A stretch of 64,000 nucleotides of DNA from NBLH01 sp050296515 (GTDB lineage Bacteria > Bacteroidota > Bacteroidia > Bacteroidales > NBLH01). The stretch spans positions 62,001 to 126,000 of the forward strand of contig JBNKRJ010000060.1 in assembly GCA_050296515.1 (NCBI GenBank). The letters are read 5' to 3'. Below the pieces are notes generated by a model. It did not search any database, was not told the origin of the DNA, and saw only the letters and a program-made list of their open reading frames with translations. Positions 53,237 to 61,795 of this stretch are shown here, piece by piece (positions within the stretch are counted from its first letter, which is position 1; every line of letters begins with the position of its first letter). Made by a program: the position numbers and the translations under genes.

Positions 53237-54067
53237 ATGCATAAGCTAAAACTAGTAGAAGTTGGAAAACATAAAATCCAAGTAGTAAAACTTATACGTA
53301 TGTTTACTCAACTTGGTTTGAAAGAATCAAAAGAGCTTATGGATAATGCTCCATCTATCCTAATTTCATACAGGGATGACATTAGCATTGAGCAAATCAT
53401 TAAAAACTTTGAGGCAATAGGTGCTGTGGTAGAAAAAATAATTAAGGAAACCAAAGATGAAACTATTGGCCCTGATGATTCCTATTCAACCATTCGGCCT
53501 GGAATTGCCAAACAAGAAATAAAAAATTATCAAAAAGAAACTAATGAAAACCAAAGTGTAACCATTTCAAAAGTTGATTACCAGCATAATAAGAGTCAAA
53601 AACTAAAGCTTAAACCTGCCATCTTTTTTGCTTCAGTTATAGCTCTTATGAACTCATTCGCAAATATTTATTTTAGATTTTATACCCCTTTTTACGCAAT
53701 CTTTATTATTGCAATAGGAATAGCCTTTTTCTTACGAAAACATAATTTGAATGCAGATAAAAAAATTGGAATCCCGGCTTTTCTTATTACGCTTTCCTAT
53801 TTTTTTGCGATTCATTTAATTGATGGAATTATCCTTTATGTGCTTTATCAATACGTTATTCAAATAAACATTTTCGGTCTTTTTGTAAGCCTATTTACTT
53901 CCAGGAATTTCCTGGTTTTATTGGCAGCCCTTATGGCTTACTTTCTAGCAATTAATAAATTCATTTTGAAAAGATTTTACAAAAGGCCTGACAAAACTGA
54001 ATCTGAAGCAGATAATTTTATGGAAAACAAACAAATTAAGAATCGTAAAGAGAAGAAAAGGTTTTAA
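53237..54067 (+). CDS. Membrane protein with an N-terminal L7/L12 C-terminal-type domain
   Basis: A protein of 276 residues. Residues 4-68 match the C-terminal domain of ribosomal protein L7/L12: KLVEVGKHKIQVVKLIRMFTQLGLKESKELMDNAP then an IGAVVEKI end. A charged linker and four hydrophobic segments (about 130-255) follow, then a Lys/Arg-rich tail. The fold is usually cytosolic, so it may bind a translation factor or partner and report to the membrane. It lies 20 bases after the SpoIIE gene and 13 before creD. Confidence 0.7.
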   Translation: MHKLKLVEVGKHKIQVVKLIRMFTQLGLKESKELMDNAPSILISYRDDISIEQIIKNFEAIGAVVEKIIKETKDETIGPDDSYSTIRPGIAKQEIKNYQKETNENQSVTISKVDYQHNKSQKLKLKPAIFFASVIALMNSFANIYFRFYTPFYAIFIIAIGIAFFLRKHNLNADKKIGIPAFLITLSYFFAIHLIDGIILYVLYQYVIQINIFGLFVSLFTSRNFLVLLAALMAYFLAINKFILKRFYKRPDKTESEADNFMENKQIKNRKEKKRF

Positions 54068-54080
54068 AAAAATTACTGAT

Positions 54081-55421
54081 ATGGAAAATTCAATGCATGC
54101 TCAAAACAAACCACCTCAACAAAAGAACAGTTATTCATTGACTATCAAAATACTACTAATTGGAGCATTGGTTATAATATTACTGATTCCTTCCTTTATG
54201 ATTCAATTTTTGATTCACGAAAGAAAACAAAGAAATGATGAAGCAAAATCAGAAATCAGTTCAACCTGGGGGGCTATCCAAACGTTAAGCGGACCGGTAA
54301 TCTCTGTTCCTGTTAAAAAGACAAAAATTATCAACCGGGAAACAATTACGGAATACTCCTATGCACATATTTTACCTGATGAATTAAAAATTGAGGGACA
54401 GGTTATCCCTGAAAAACGGCACAGAGGCATTTACGAAGTAGTAGTTTATACAACAAACCTTTCATTTTCAGGCTATTTCAATACATCTGAATTTAGGAAC
54501 TGGCAATTAGACGAGGGACAGTTACTTTGGGACAAAGCAGTAATTTCTGCGGGGATTCCTGATATGAGAGGAATTAAAGAAAATATTGAGTTAAACTGGG
54601 ATAGCACAAAATACTTATTTAATCCAGGAGTTCCCAGCTCAGATATTTTTAATTCAGGAGTAAGCACAGAAATTGATCTATCCAACTTAACAGATAAAAA
54701 AATTGAATTCAACTTTGAATTAAGCCTTAATGGAAGCGAAGAACTAAATTTTATCCCAATAGGAAAAAATACAGTGGTTGACATCAACTCTCCGTGGCCA
54801 GACCCTAGTTTCCAGGGCTCCTTTTTACCTGATGAACATCATATTACAGAAAAAGATTTCACGGCACATTGGAAGGTTTTGCACTTAAACAGGAATTTTC
54901 CACAAAAATGGGTTGGACAAAACTACTATGTTGAAAGTGCAAAATTTGGAGTTAGCCTGATTGTTCCGGTAGATCATTATCAGAAATCAACAAGATCAGC
55001 TAAATACGCCATTATGGTAATTGTTTTAACTTTTATGGTTTTCTTTTTTGTAGAAGTGTACAACAAAAACAAAATTCATCCCATGCAATACCTGTTGGTA
55101 GGGCTTGCATTGATTATTTTCTACACACTATTACTCTCAATATCAGAACATTTTGGATTCAATGTAGCTTACCTAATTGCTGCAGTTGCAACAATTTCAT
55201 TAGTTACTGCATATTCACACAGTATCTTCAAGAAAATCACTCTGACCAGAATTGCAGGGCTTATTTTAATCGTTTTATATGGTTTTATATTTGTAATTTT
55301 GCAATTACAGGATTATGCTTTACTAATGGGAAGTATCGGATTGTTCCTGGTAATGGCTGTTATCATGTACTTATCAAGAAAAATTAACTGGTATAACTAT
55401 AACGAAAACAAAAACGATTAA
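54081..55421 (+). CDS. creD: Inner membrane protein CreD
   Basis: A protein of 446 residues, close to E. coli CreD (450). It has an N-terminal membrane helix near 25-45, a periplasmic domain beginning SSTWGAIQTLSGPVISVP (the CreD signature), and five or six C-terminal helices from about 305. CreD affects envelope integrity and colicin tolerance by an unknown mechanism. It follows the L7/L12-like gene by 13 bases and precedes the EI24 gene by 2, so it is in an operon. Confidence 0.9.
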   Translation: MENSMHAQNKPPQQKNSYSLTIKILLIGALVIILLIPSFMIQFLIHERKQRNDEAKSEISSTWGAIQTLSGPVISVPVKKTKIINRETITEYSYAHILPDELKIEGQVIPEKRHRGIYEVVVYTTNLSFSGYFNTSEFRNWQLDEGQLLWDKAVISAGIPDMRGIKENIELNWDSTKYLFNPGVPSSDIFNSGVSTEIDLSNLTDKKIEFNFELSLNGSEELNFIPIGKNTVVDINSPWPDPSFQGSFLPDEHHITEKDFTAHWKVLHLNRNFPQKWVGQNYYVESAKFGVSLIVPVDHYQKSTRSAKYAIMVIVLTFMVFFFVEVYNKNKIHPMQYLLVGLALIIFYTLLLSISEHFGFNVAYLIAAVATISLVTAYSHSIFKKITLTRIAGLILIVLYGFIFVILQLQDYALLMGSIGLFLVMAVIMYLSRKINWYNYNENKND

Positions 55422-55423
55422 TA

Positions 55424-56197
55424 ATGACTGGTGCTAAACAATTTGGATTAGGAGTTAAAACATATGGACAAGCAATAAGTTTTATTTTCAGAAATAAACT
55501 GGGCTGGACTTTTCTGGTTCCGATTGGCTTAACAATTTTAATGTTCTTTGGCGGGCAAGCACTTGTAAACGAAGCAATTGATTATCTTAAGGAAACAATA
55601 CTTGGTTGGGTAAATTTGGAAGAAAGTGGATTTTGGGGAGGCCTCCTTGGTGGAGTAGTTGGCTTTTTAGCAGAGGTTTTATTCTTTATCATATTTGCTT
55701 ATATCTCAGGATACATTGTGATTATCTTAATGTCGCCATTATTAGCTTATTTGTCTGAAAAAACGGAGCAAATATTAACAGGAAATGAATACAGTGTAGG
55801 AATTTCGCAAATGATAAAAGACATCGTCCGTGGTATATTTATGGCACTCCGAAACCTTTTCATGGAGTTATTACTGTTATTTTTAATGTTTCTGGTCAGT
55901 TTTATTCCGGTAGTTGGATGGCTTGGAACCATCATCGTATTCTTTATTTCAGCCTATTTTTATGGCTTTTCGTTTATTGATTTTAATAACGAACGACAAA
56001 AATTAAACATTAGGCAAAGTGTAAAAGTGGTGCGCAAATACAAATGGGTTGCAATTGCCAATGGCCTTGTATTTTCATTGTTTTTACTTGTTCCGTTTTG
56101 TGGTATGTTTATGCCTTTGTTCATTTCTATAGTAGCAGTTGTTGCAGCAGCATTAGCAATGCATAAAACGGATGCATATAAGCAAGAAATCATTTAA
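55424..56197 (+). CDS. EI24/CysZ-like membrane protein
   Basis: A protein of 257 residues with six or so membrane helices, beginning FGLGVKTYGQAISFIFRNKLGW and containing FIIFAYISGYIVIILMSPLLAYLSEKTE and YFYGFSFIDFNNER, features of EI24 proteins. Relatives include CysZ, a sulfate permease, and eukaryotic EI24; the substrate here is unknown. It starts 2 bases after creD stops. Confidence 0.85.
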   Translation: MTGAKQFGLGVKTYGQAISFIFRNKLGWTFLVPIGLTILMFFGGQALVNEAIDYLKETILGWVNLEESGFWGGLLGGVVGFLAEVLFFIIFAYISGYIVIILMSPLLAYLSEKTEQILTGNEYSVGISQMIKDIVRGIFMALRNLFMELLLLFLMFLVSFIPVVGWLGTIIVFFISAYFYGFSFIDFNNERQKLNIRQSVKVVRKYKWVAIANGLVFSLFLLVPFCGMFMPLFISIVAVVAAALAMHKTDAYKQEII

Positions 56198-56264
56198 TGT
56201 TCATTAAACTCTAAACTGAATTAGCCATTGTATAAATCATAAAAAACTAAAGGAAAGCTAATTT

Positions 56265-57062
56265 GTGGAAAAACAAAAAATAAAAATATCTGCAGTTTCA
56301 TATTTAAATACCTTGCCTTTTTTGTATGGTATTAAAAACCATCCCGGACTTGAGAGTTTTATTTTTGAGCAGGACATTCCTTCAATATGTGCCAAAAAGC
56401 TAATAACAAACGAAGTGGACATAGCATTGATACCTGTAGCTGCTATTCCGCAGGTAAAAACCCCCTACTTTATTTCAAATTATTGCCTTGGGGCGTTAAA
56501 CAAAGTCCGTACGGTACTGCTTTTAAGCGAAGTTCCTTTGGGTGAAATAATAACAATACTACTTGATTATCAATCTCGTACATCAGTGAACCTAATTAAA
56601 GTTTTAGCAAAAAAGCATTGGAATATTTCTCCTACCTGGATTAATGCAGAAATTGGCTTTGAAGATAAAATAAAAGACAATGTTGCAGGTGTGGTAATTG
56701 GGGACAGGGCTTTTTCACTTAAATCAAAATACAAATACGTTTTTGACTTGTCGGAAGAGTGGTTTAAAATGACTTCCCACCCTTTTGTTTTCGCCACATG
56801 GATTGCCAACAAACCAATTGATAATAAATTCATTACAATATTTAATAATGCATTACAATATGGTTTGGATAACCTTGACAAGGTAGTTAAAGAATATCAC
56901 CTAAATTTTCCGAACTCTCCAATTGATCTTGAAAAGTATTTAACACAAAATATAGACTTTGTAATGGATGAGAAAAAGAAACAATCGATAAGATTGTTTT
57001 ATGATTTGTTGGTTGAGTTGGAGCTTCTCCCAACTGGTGCAATTGAAAATATTAAAATATAG
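56265..57062 (+). CDS. mqnA: Chorismate dehydratase (futalosine pathway)
   Basis: A protein of 265 residues with a periplasmic-binding-protein-like fold. MqnA removes water from chorismate to 3-[(1-carboxyvinyl)oxy]benzoate, the first step of the futalosine route to menaquinone. It begins ISAVSYLNTLPFLYG, the MqnA/D family start; VDIALIPVAAIPQ, FISNYCLGALNKVRTV and GVVIGDRAF follow. Length and start favour MqnA over MqnD. The start is GTG 56265. It is 67 bases after the EI24 gene and converges with the following minus-strand cluster. Confidence 0.85.
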   Translation: MEKQKIKISAVSYLNTLPFLYGIKNHPGLESFIFEQDIPSICAKKLITNEVDIALIPVAAIPQVKTPYFISNYCLGALNKVRTVLLLSEVPLGEIITILLDYQSRTSVNLIKVLAKKHWNISPTWINAEIGFEDKIKDNVAGVVIGDRAFSLKSKYKYVFDLSEEWFKMTSHPFVFATWIANKPIDNKFITIFNNALQYGLDNLDKVVKEYHLNFPNSPIDLEKYLTQNIDFVMDEKKKQSIRLFYDLLVELELLPTGAIENIKI

Positions 57063-57072
57063 ATTAAAGCTT

Positions 57073-58170
57073 TTAGAATCGATAACCTATCCCCCATTCA
57101 GCAAAATCTGCGGCAGCCCAGAATGTTTTTAAAGTCAAATTAGCCATCCAGTGCTTTGAAAAGCGATACTTTAAGCCAAAACGATGATAAACGCTTTCAA
57201 AACTTTTGGCTTTTTGCCAAAAATAAGCTCCCATTTGGATAGTGAAAGAAGTTTTTCCAAAAACCAAATCGTATGAAAAATGTCCACCAGCATAAAAAAG
57301 ATCTTTTCCAACAGGGTTTTCTACATCTTCTTCAATCAAATATTCCTTTCTTGAATTATCTTTAAAAACATCAAGTCCCAATCCCAGCCTGCTTTTATAC
57401 GACACCTGCCTTTCTGCATTTAATGATAAGGTAGAAACATAATATTTTTTGGTTCTGGCTGGTTCCAAAGTTTTTACCCCACCTGCATAAATAATTGAAA
57501 ATTCATTTTTCCTTTCCAGTTTTGGCAATACATAGAAACTTGTATCTTTCTCAAGATCTGAAAGTTTATACCGAATGCCTGTTTGAAAAGCAAAAATATT
57601 GAAGCCTTTATTGGGTTGCTGAGATCCTCCATTTGAAAAATGGGTTAATCCAACACCAGCTTGCAAAAATACTTTTTTTGTTAAACGGACGTCGATATCT
57701 AAATTCAGGTTCAAGTATGCATTCAAGTTCGAACCAATGCCAATATTGTACTTGTTCTCAACTAAATCAAAACGTTTTGACAACCAGGCAATTCCAGCAG
57801 CATATTTTGATGCAATATTAACATATTTGCTTCTTAATATTGGAATAGAAATATATGGGAAAATAGCATTCGCATTACCAAGTTGCTCTTTATTTCCCAA
57901 ATCAACAAAGTAATATCCAAGGCCAACGGTAGGATTTTTATAAAGTTGATGCCATAACTTTTCTCCATTCACTTCCCTGCTCAAATTTAGTTCAAGCGCA
58001 GAAGAATAATCTTTAATAATATATTTAAATGACTCATGGTGAGGATAAATAAAGCCTCTTGCATATTTTGCTGAAATACTGATATTTGATGAAGTCTGGC
58101 ATTGCGCCTTATGATAAAACAGGACAAACAAACCCAATAATATGATTGTGTAGTTCTTTTTGTTAATCAT
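57073..58170 (-). CDS. Acyloxyacyl hydrolase (PagL-like), copy 2
   Basis: A protein of 365 residues with a signal peptide (about 1-24) and beta-barrel pattern, a distant paralogue of the copy at 48213-49298: both share the block after the signal (KLWHQLYKNPTVGLGYYFVDLGN versus YWEQLYRYPDWG), and the catalytic motif here is THFSNGGSQQPNKG. The head-GIN gene overlaps its start by 8 bases. It may have different acyl specificity from the other copy. Confidence 0.78.
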   Translation of the reverse strand: MINKKNYTIILLGLFVLFYHKAQCQTSSNISISAKYARGFIYPHHESFKYIIKDYSSALELNLSREVNGEKLWHQLYKNPTVGLGYYFVDLGNKEQLGNANAIFPYISIPILRSKYVNIASKYAAGIAWLSKRFDLVENKYNIGIGSNLNAYLNLNLDIDVRLTKKVFLQAGVGLTHFSNGGSQQPNKGFNIFAFQTGIRYKLSDLEKDTSFYVLPKLERKNEFSIIYAGGVKTLEPARTKKYYVSTLSLNAERQVSYKSRLGLGLDVFKDNSRKEYLIEEDVENPVGKDLFYAGGHFSYDLVFGKTSFTIQMGAYFWQKAKSFESVYHRFGLKYRFSKHWMANLTLKTFWAAADFAEWGIGYRF

Positions 58171-58897
58171 TTTTAACTAATTCCCCCTTTCCACTATGCT
58201 CTTCAAGAATAACTTCTGCTGGGTTTCCTGTGTAATAAATATTCCCCTCATCTTTAATAAAAGCACGTAGTTTACCGCTAACATTTACATAGCTATCACC
58301 CATGCTATTTTGGTATACATATGCTGATTTAGCTTCCAGTTCACAGGCATATCCAAAAGCAAGATATTCAATATCAAAATATAAGTAATCAGTTTTTCCC
58401 CTTAAAAAATAATCTCCTGTACCATACCATACCTGAAATATCACAGAATTACAATCAAGAGTTAAATCACAATATCCTATATCAGAAACAAACTTTACTT
58501 TTAAAGATTGAAATTTTAAGGTATCTATAGAATAAAGATTTATTCCATCTTCAATAAGCACTTCAGAGAGAGTATCAACTGAAATATATAGATTTTTTTC
58601 ATTGTATCCTTTTATAAACCCACAAGCATTCAAATCTCTAATTGTCAACACACTATCAATAATAGATGTTTCAATATTTGGTACCAGGTTTCCACCGGCT
58701 TCAATCTCAATTTTATTCGCAGTATCAGACTTCAGGTAAACGTTAAAATAATTGTAAATTTCAATTTTCTTAAACGCTGATAACTGCCGGGTTTCTATAC
58801 TTCTTTCTCCAGAGGATTTCAGGCAATCCTTTTTGCCACATGAGTAATGCAGAACTAAAACTAAAACTAATAATACGACTATAATCCTCTTTGCCAT
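58163..58897 (-). CDS. Head-GIN domain lipoprotein (DUF2807)
   Basis: A protein of 244 residues with a lipoprotein signal (hydrophobic 5-18, Cys 20 in HYSCGKK). The DUF2807 head is visible as RQLSAFKKIEIYNYFNVYLKSD, followed by repeated beta-strand turns such as IEDGINLYSID and YGTGDYFLRGKTD, giving a beta-helix-like or DUF4097-type domain. The role is unknown, probably outer-membrane surface. It overlaps the radical SAM gene by 19 bases and the PagL-like gene by 8, so the three are one unit. Confidence 0.8.
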   Translation of the reverse strand: MAKRIIVVLLVLVLVLHYSCGKKDCLKSSGERSIETRQLSAFKKIEIYNYFNVYLKSDTANKIEIEAGGNLVPNIETSIIDSVLTIRDLNACGFIKGYNEKNLYISVDTLSEVLIEDGINLYSIDTLKFQSLKVKFVSDIGYCDLTLDCNSVIFQVWYGTGDYFLRGKTDYLYFDIEYLAFGYACELEAKSAYVYQNSMGDSYVNVSGKLRAFIKDEGNIYYTGNPAEVILEEHSGKGELVKND

Positions 58898-59769
58898 TCC
58901 TCTCTTAACGTTGTACTTTGCGGGTTTTGTATAACCTGATAGATTTTTTTTAACAGTAATTCTTTGTCCCGACCTAAGATTCCTTTTAATACCAGGTAAT
59001 TTGATGCATGATCACTTCTAAATACAGTTGATTCTAAATTTGTATGACTGATAAACACCCCAAGTTCTTCAATTAGCTCAATTGTAGACAAAGGAGTAAA
59101 TTCAAAATCAATTCGTTTTTTGAAATGAGTTAGTTCGAAGGGAAAACTTAAGACTAAAGTGGATAAATAATCGGGTTGTATTTCGTTGACCAGCCTGGCA
59201 GAGTTCATTGCATGTTGCTTTGATAGCTTCTTCCCTCCAAGTCCATTAATTATCATTACAGAAGTTTTAATGCCTGATTTCTTACACTTTATCATCCCAT
59301 CCGCAGAACCTTGAGAACTCTCGCCCTTATTTATCAACTTAAGCAATTCGTTATCACCAGTTTCAAGACCTGTGTATATCAAACTTAATCCAGCATCCTT
59401 TAACTCAATTAATTCTTCTAAGCTTTTGTTCAATAAATCCTTTGGTTTTGCATAGGCTGACACCCTGCGTAAACCAGGGAATGCATTCTTCAAGGTCTTA
59501 AGAATAACTAGTAGATTCGAGGTTTTTAAGACCATTGCATCACCATCAGCCAAAAATACTTTGTTAACTCGCGAATACTCTTTGCTAAAAGCTTCAATTT
59601 CCTGAAGTATTTGCTCGTGTTTTTTAATTCGGAATTGCTTGGAAGTGTACATCTCGCAAAATGCGCATTTGTTCCAGGAACATCCGTGCGTAATCTGCAG
59701 TATTAAAGAATTGGCTTCGCTTGGTGGGCGAAACAAAGGGTAATCATACTCAATATCAGTCAAATACAA
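58879..59769 (-). CDS. Radical SAM protein
   Basis: A protein of 296 residues. The cluster motif is CSWNKCAFC with Cys at 30, 35 and 38, spacing CX4CX2C rather than the usual CX3CX2C. Downstream blocks FLADGDAMVLKTS, GLSLIYTGLETGDNELL and VMIINGLGG follow radical SAM barrel order. There is no B12-binding or SPASM domain. The start is TTG 59769. It overlaps the lipoprotein gene by 19 bases. Reaction unknown. Confidence 0.85.
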   Translation of the reverse strand: MYLTDIEYDYPLFRPPSEANSLILQITHGCSWNKCAFCEMYTSKQFRIKKHEQILQEIEAFSKEYSRVNKVFLADGDAMVLKTSNLLVILKTLKNAFPGLRRVSAYAKPKDLLNKSLEELIELKDAGLSLIYTGLETGDNELLKLINKGESSQGSADGMIKCKKSGIKTSVMIINGLGGKKLSKQHAMNSARLVNEIQPDYLSTLVLSFPFELTHFKKRIDFEFTPLSTIELIEELGVFISHTNLESTVFRSDHASNYLVLKGILGRDKELLLKKIYQVIQNPQSTTLREEWQRGL

Positions 59770-59838
59770 AGGAAGCTATTTTTTTTAAATCAGAGTGCTA
59801 AATTAATAGTTTAAGGTGAAATTAAAAATTTCTATTAG

Positions 59839-61212
59839 CTAATCACTAGTTAATTGCTTTTCTAGTTCGAGGTATTTTTTATTAGTCCTAAGTAAATCAA
59901 ATGATTTGTTCTGTCTCAAATAATTAAGATTTGAAAACCCTTTCTCTATCGACTTTTCTAACATTTTTATGGCTAATCCTTCCTTTTTATTTTTTGCATA
60001 AATTGAAGCAAGGTAATATTCCGGATATGGAGATTCAGGTTTCACTAAAGATGCTATTTTAAAATCTCTTACAGACTGCTCAAGTGATAAGGATTCCTCA
60101 TTTTGTGTATAATCTTCATATGCCATTAAGTAGACTTTATTAATCATTCTAATAGATAAATGAAGCATATCCAAATTAGAAGAATCTTTAGCATTTTCTT
60201 TAAGTTCTTCAGCTTTATTTTTCCACCACTGAATTGAGTATTTTTCAGAATTATAAAAGGCCTCCCCTAAGAAAACAGAAAGCTCAGACTCCATTTTCAG
60301 ATAATTTTGTTGGGTTTCTAATTTTTGCGCTACAATAGGCTCAGAGCTTAGTCTATTTATTTCTTTTTCTATTTCATTAGTTTCTACTAGGCCTTTAATA
60401 TGTTTCAATAAATTATTGTAATATATATACTGAGTAAAAATATTTTTTTCTTTCTGCAAGTTTTCCTGTTCACTTCTCTTGAAATTGTTGACTAATACAG
60501 TGTCTGTTTCTATTAGCGTCCGTTTCATAGCATCGAACTTTAAATACACAAAGACCTTGTGCATTTCATCAACAGGAGGCCAAACATGCTCTCCTTTAAA
60601 AGATTCAATGAAATTATTAATCCCATAGGTGGCTAATTGATTTTCAAGAATTTTTAGTTCATAATAGTTCATATCCTCGTTACCTACTAACCCAACATAT
60701 GTAAACTTATTGTTTATTGAAGGTTTATAATCATATGGAAACCCTGCCCCACATGCAATAACCCCTTTTACATTTTTCAATTCAATTGCCTTGCGTGCTG
60801 CAACCCTTGCCCCTCCAGAGAATCCCATCGTATAAACTCGATTAGTATCAATTGTAAAGCGTATTCTTGTATCTGAAAATACCGCATTAGCAGCTCTATC
60901 AATTGGCCCACCCGGGCCATTTCTGGAATTATTAGAACAAACCAGAATATAACCAAACTCTTCGGCCAAGTCTTTATATTTTCTTACTGGTAATGAACCC
61001 CTTGCTGCGGGTTCAAAAGTGTAAATAATAGGATATTTTTCATCAGTAGTATAATAAGAGGGTAAATACAATGCATATGACTGCACCTTATTATAGATAC
61101 ATTTCACGGTATCCACAACTTCTCCCCGAGGTAATCCAATATTATTTGAAGCTGTTGAATAACTTAACCCAAAGGAAAGTAAATAAAAAACAAGAAATAC
61201 AGCTCTTAACAT
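59839..61212 (-). CDS. Secreted esterase-like alpha/beta-hydrolase with a helical, TPR-like C-terminus
   Basis: A protein of 457 residues with a signal peptide (about 1-21). The hydrolase domain (25-225) has LYLPSYY and the nucleophile Ser in MGFSGGARVA near 130, His perhaps in GEHVWPP near 205, close to feruloyl-esterase/PHB-depolymerase-like enzymes. The rest is helical, ending in TPR-like repeats (PYPEYYLASIYAKNKKEGLAIKMLEKS). It is probably periplasmic. The next gene upstream is a RibD-like reductase, with a 25-base gap. Confidence 0.75.
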   Translation of the reverse strand: MLRAVFLVFYLLSFGLSYSTASNNIGLPRGEVVDTVKCIYNKVQSYALYLPSYYTTDEKYPIIYTFEPAARGSLPVRKYKDLAEEFGYILVCSNNSRNGPGGPIDRAANAVFSDTRIRFTIDTNRVYTMGFSGGARVAARKAIELKNVKGVIACGAGFPYDYKPSINNKFTYVGLVGNEDMNYYELKILENQLATYGINNFIESFKGEHVWPPVDEMHKVFVYLKFDAMKRTLIETDTVLVNNFKRSEQENLQKEKNIFTQYIYYNNLLKHIKGLVETNEIEKEINRLSSEPIVAQKLETQQNYLKMESELSVFLGEAFYNSEKYSIQWWKNKAEELKENAKDSSNLDMLHLSIRMINKVYLMAYEDYTQNEESLSLEQSVRDFKIASLVKPESPYPEYYLASIYAKNKKEGLAIKMLEKSIEKGFSNLNYLRQNKSFDLLRTNKKYLELEKQLTSD

Positions 61213-61237
61213 TGTTATCGAATAAAATGTTATCTAC

Positions 61238-61759
61238 CTACTTAATACGATACACCGTTTCTACCACACCAGTTTGATATTCTTTACTATAATCTAACTG
61301 CAACTTACTTTCCGTTGTAATATCATTAAAAAGTCGAATTCCTGAACCCAATAAAATAGGAATATTAAACAGTCTTAACTCATCAACCAATTTATTTTCA
61401 AGAAAAAAAGCAGCGATTTTACCTCCGCCTACCAACCAACAAACTCCATTTGCTTTCTCTTTTATCTTTTCAATATACTTTGTCAACTTATTGTTTATAA
61501 ATGTCACATATTCATCATTTTGTTTGTTCATGTCATTGGTAAATACGTATACATCTTTGCCTTTGTAAGGAAATTCACCTTCAAATGAAAGAACTTGCTG
61601 ATAGGTAGTGTTTCCCATTAAAACCACTTCTACAGTATCAAAAAAAGAATGAAAGCCATAATCTTCTCCTTCGCCAAAGTTTAACCAGTCAACAGCTCCG
61701 TTTTCGCGGGCAATATAACCATCAACACTATGTGCAACATAAAGTACTAGTTTTCCCAT
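61238..61759 (-). CDS. Dihydrofolate reductase family (RibD C-terminal-like) protein
   Basis: A protein of 173 residues from ATG 61759; the frame is open 12 codons further, but MGKLVLYVAHSVDGYIA is the typical start. The RibD-C/DHFR fold is visible from SVDGYIARENGAVDWL, VVLMGNTTYQQVL, FTND and WLVGGGKIAAFFL (nucleotide-binding loop). Substrate unknown; NADPH-dependent reduction is expected. The gene is in a close minus-strand run, 36 bases after the decayed LTA-synthase-like gene. Confidence 0.85.
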   Translation of the reverse strand: MGKLVLYVAHSVDGYIARENGAVDWLNFGEGEDYGFHSFFDTVEVVLMGNTTYQQVLSFEGEFPYKGKDVYVFTNDMNKQNDEYVTFINNKLTKYIEKIKEKANGVCWLVGGGKIAAFFLENKLVDELRLFNIPILLGSGIRLFNDITTESKLQLDYSKEYQTGVVETVYRIK

Positions 61760-61795
61760 AACATCAAATTTACGATTAGAATACACAATTGTCAA

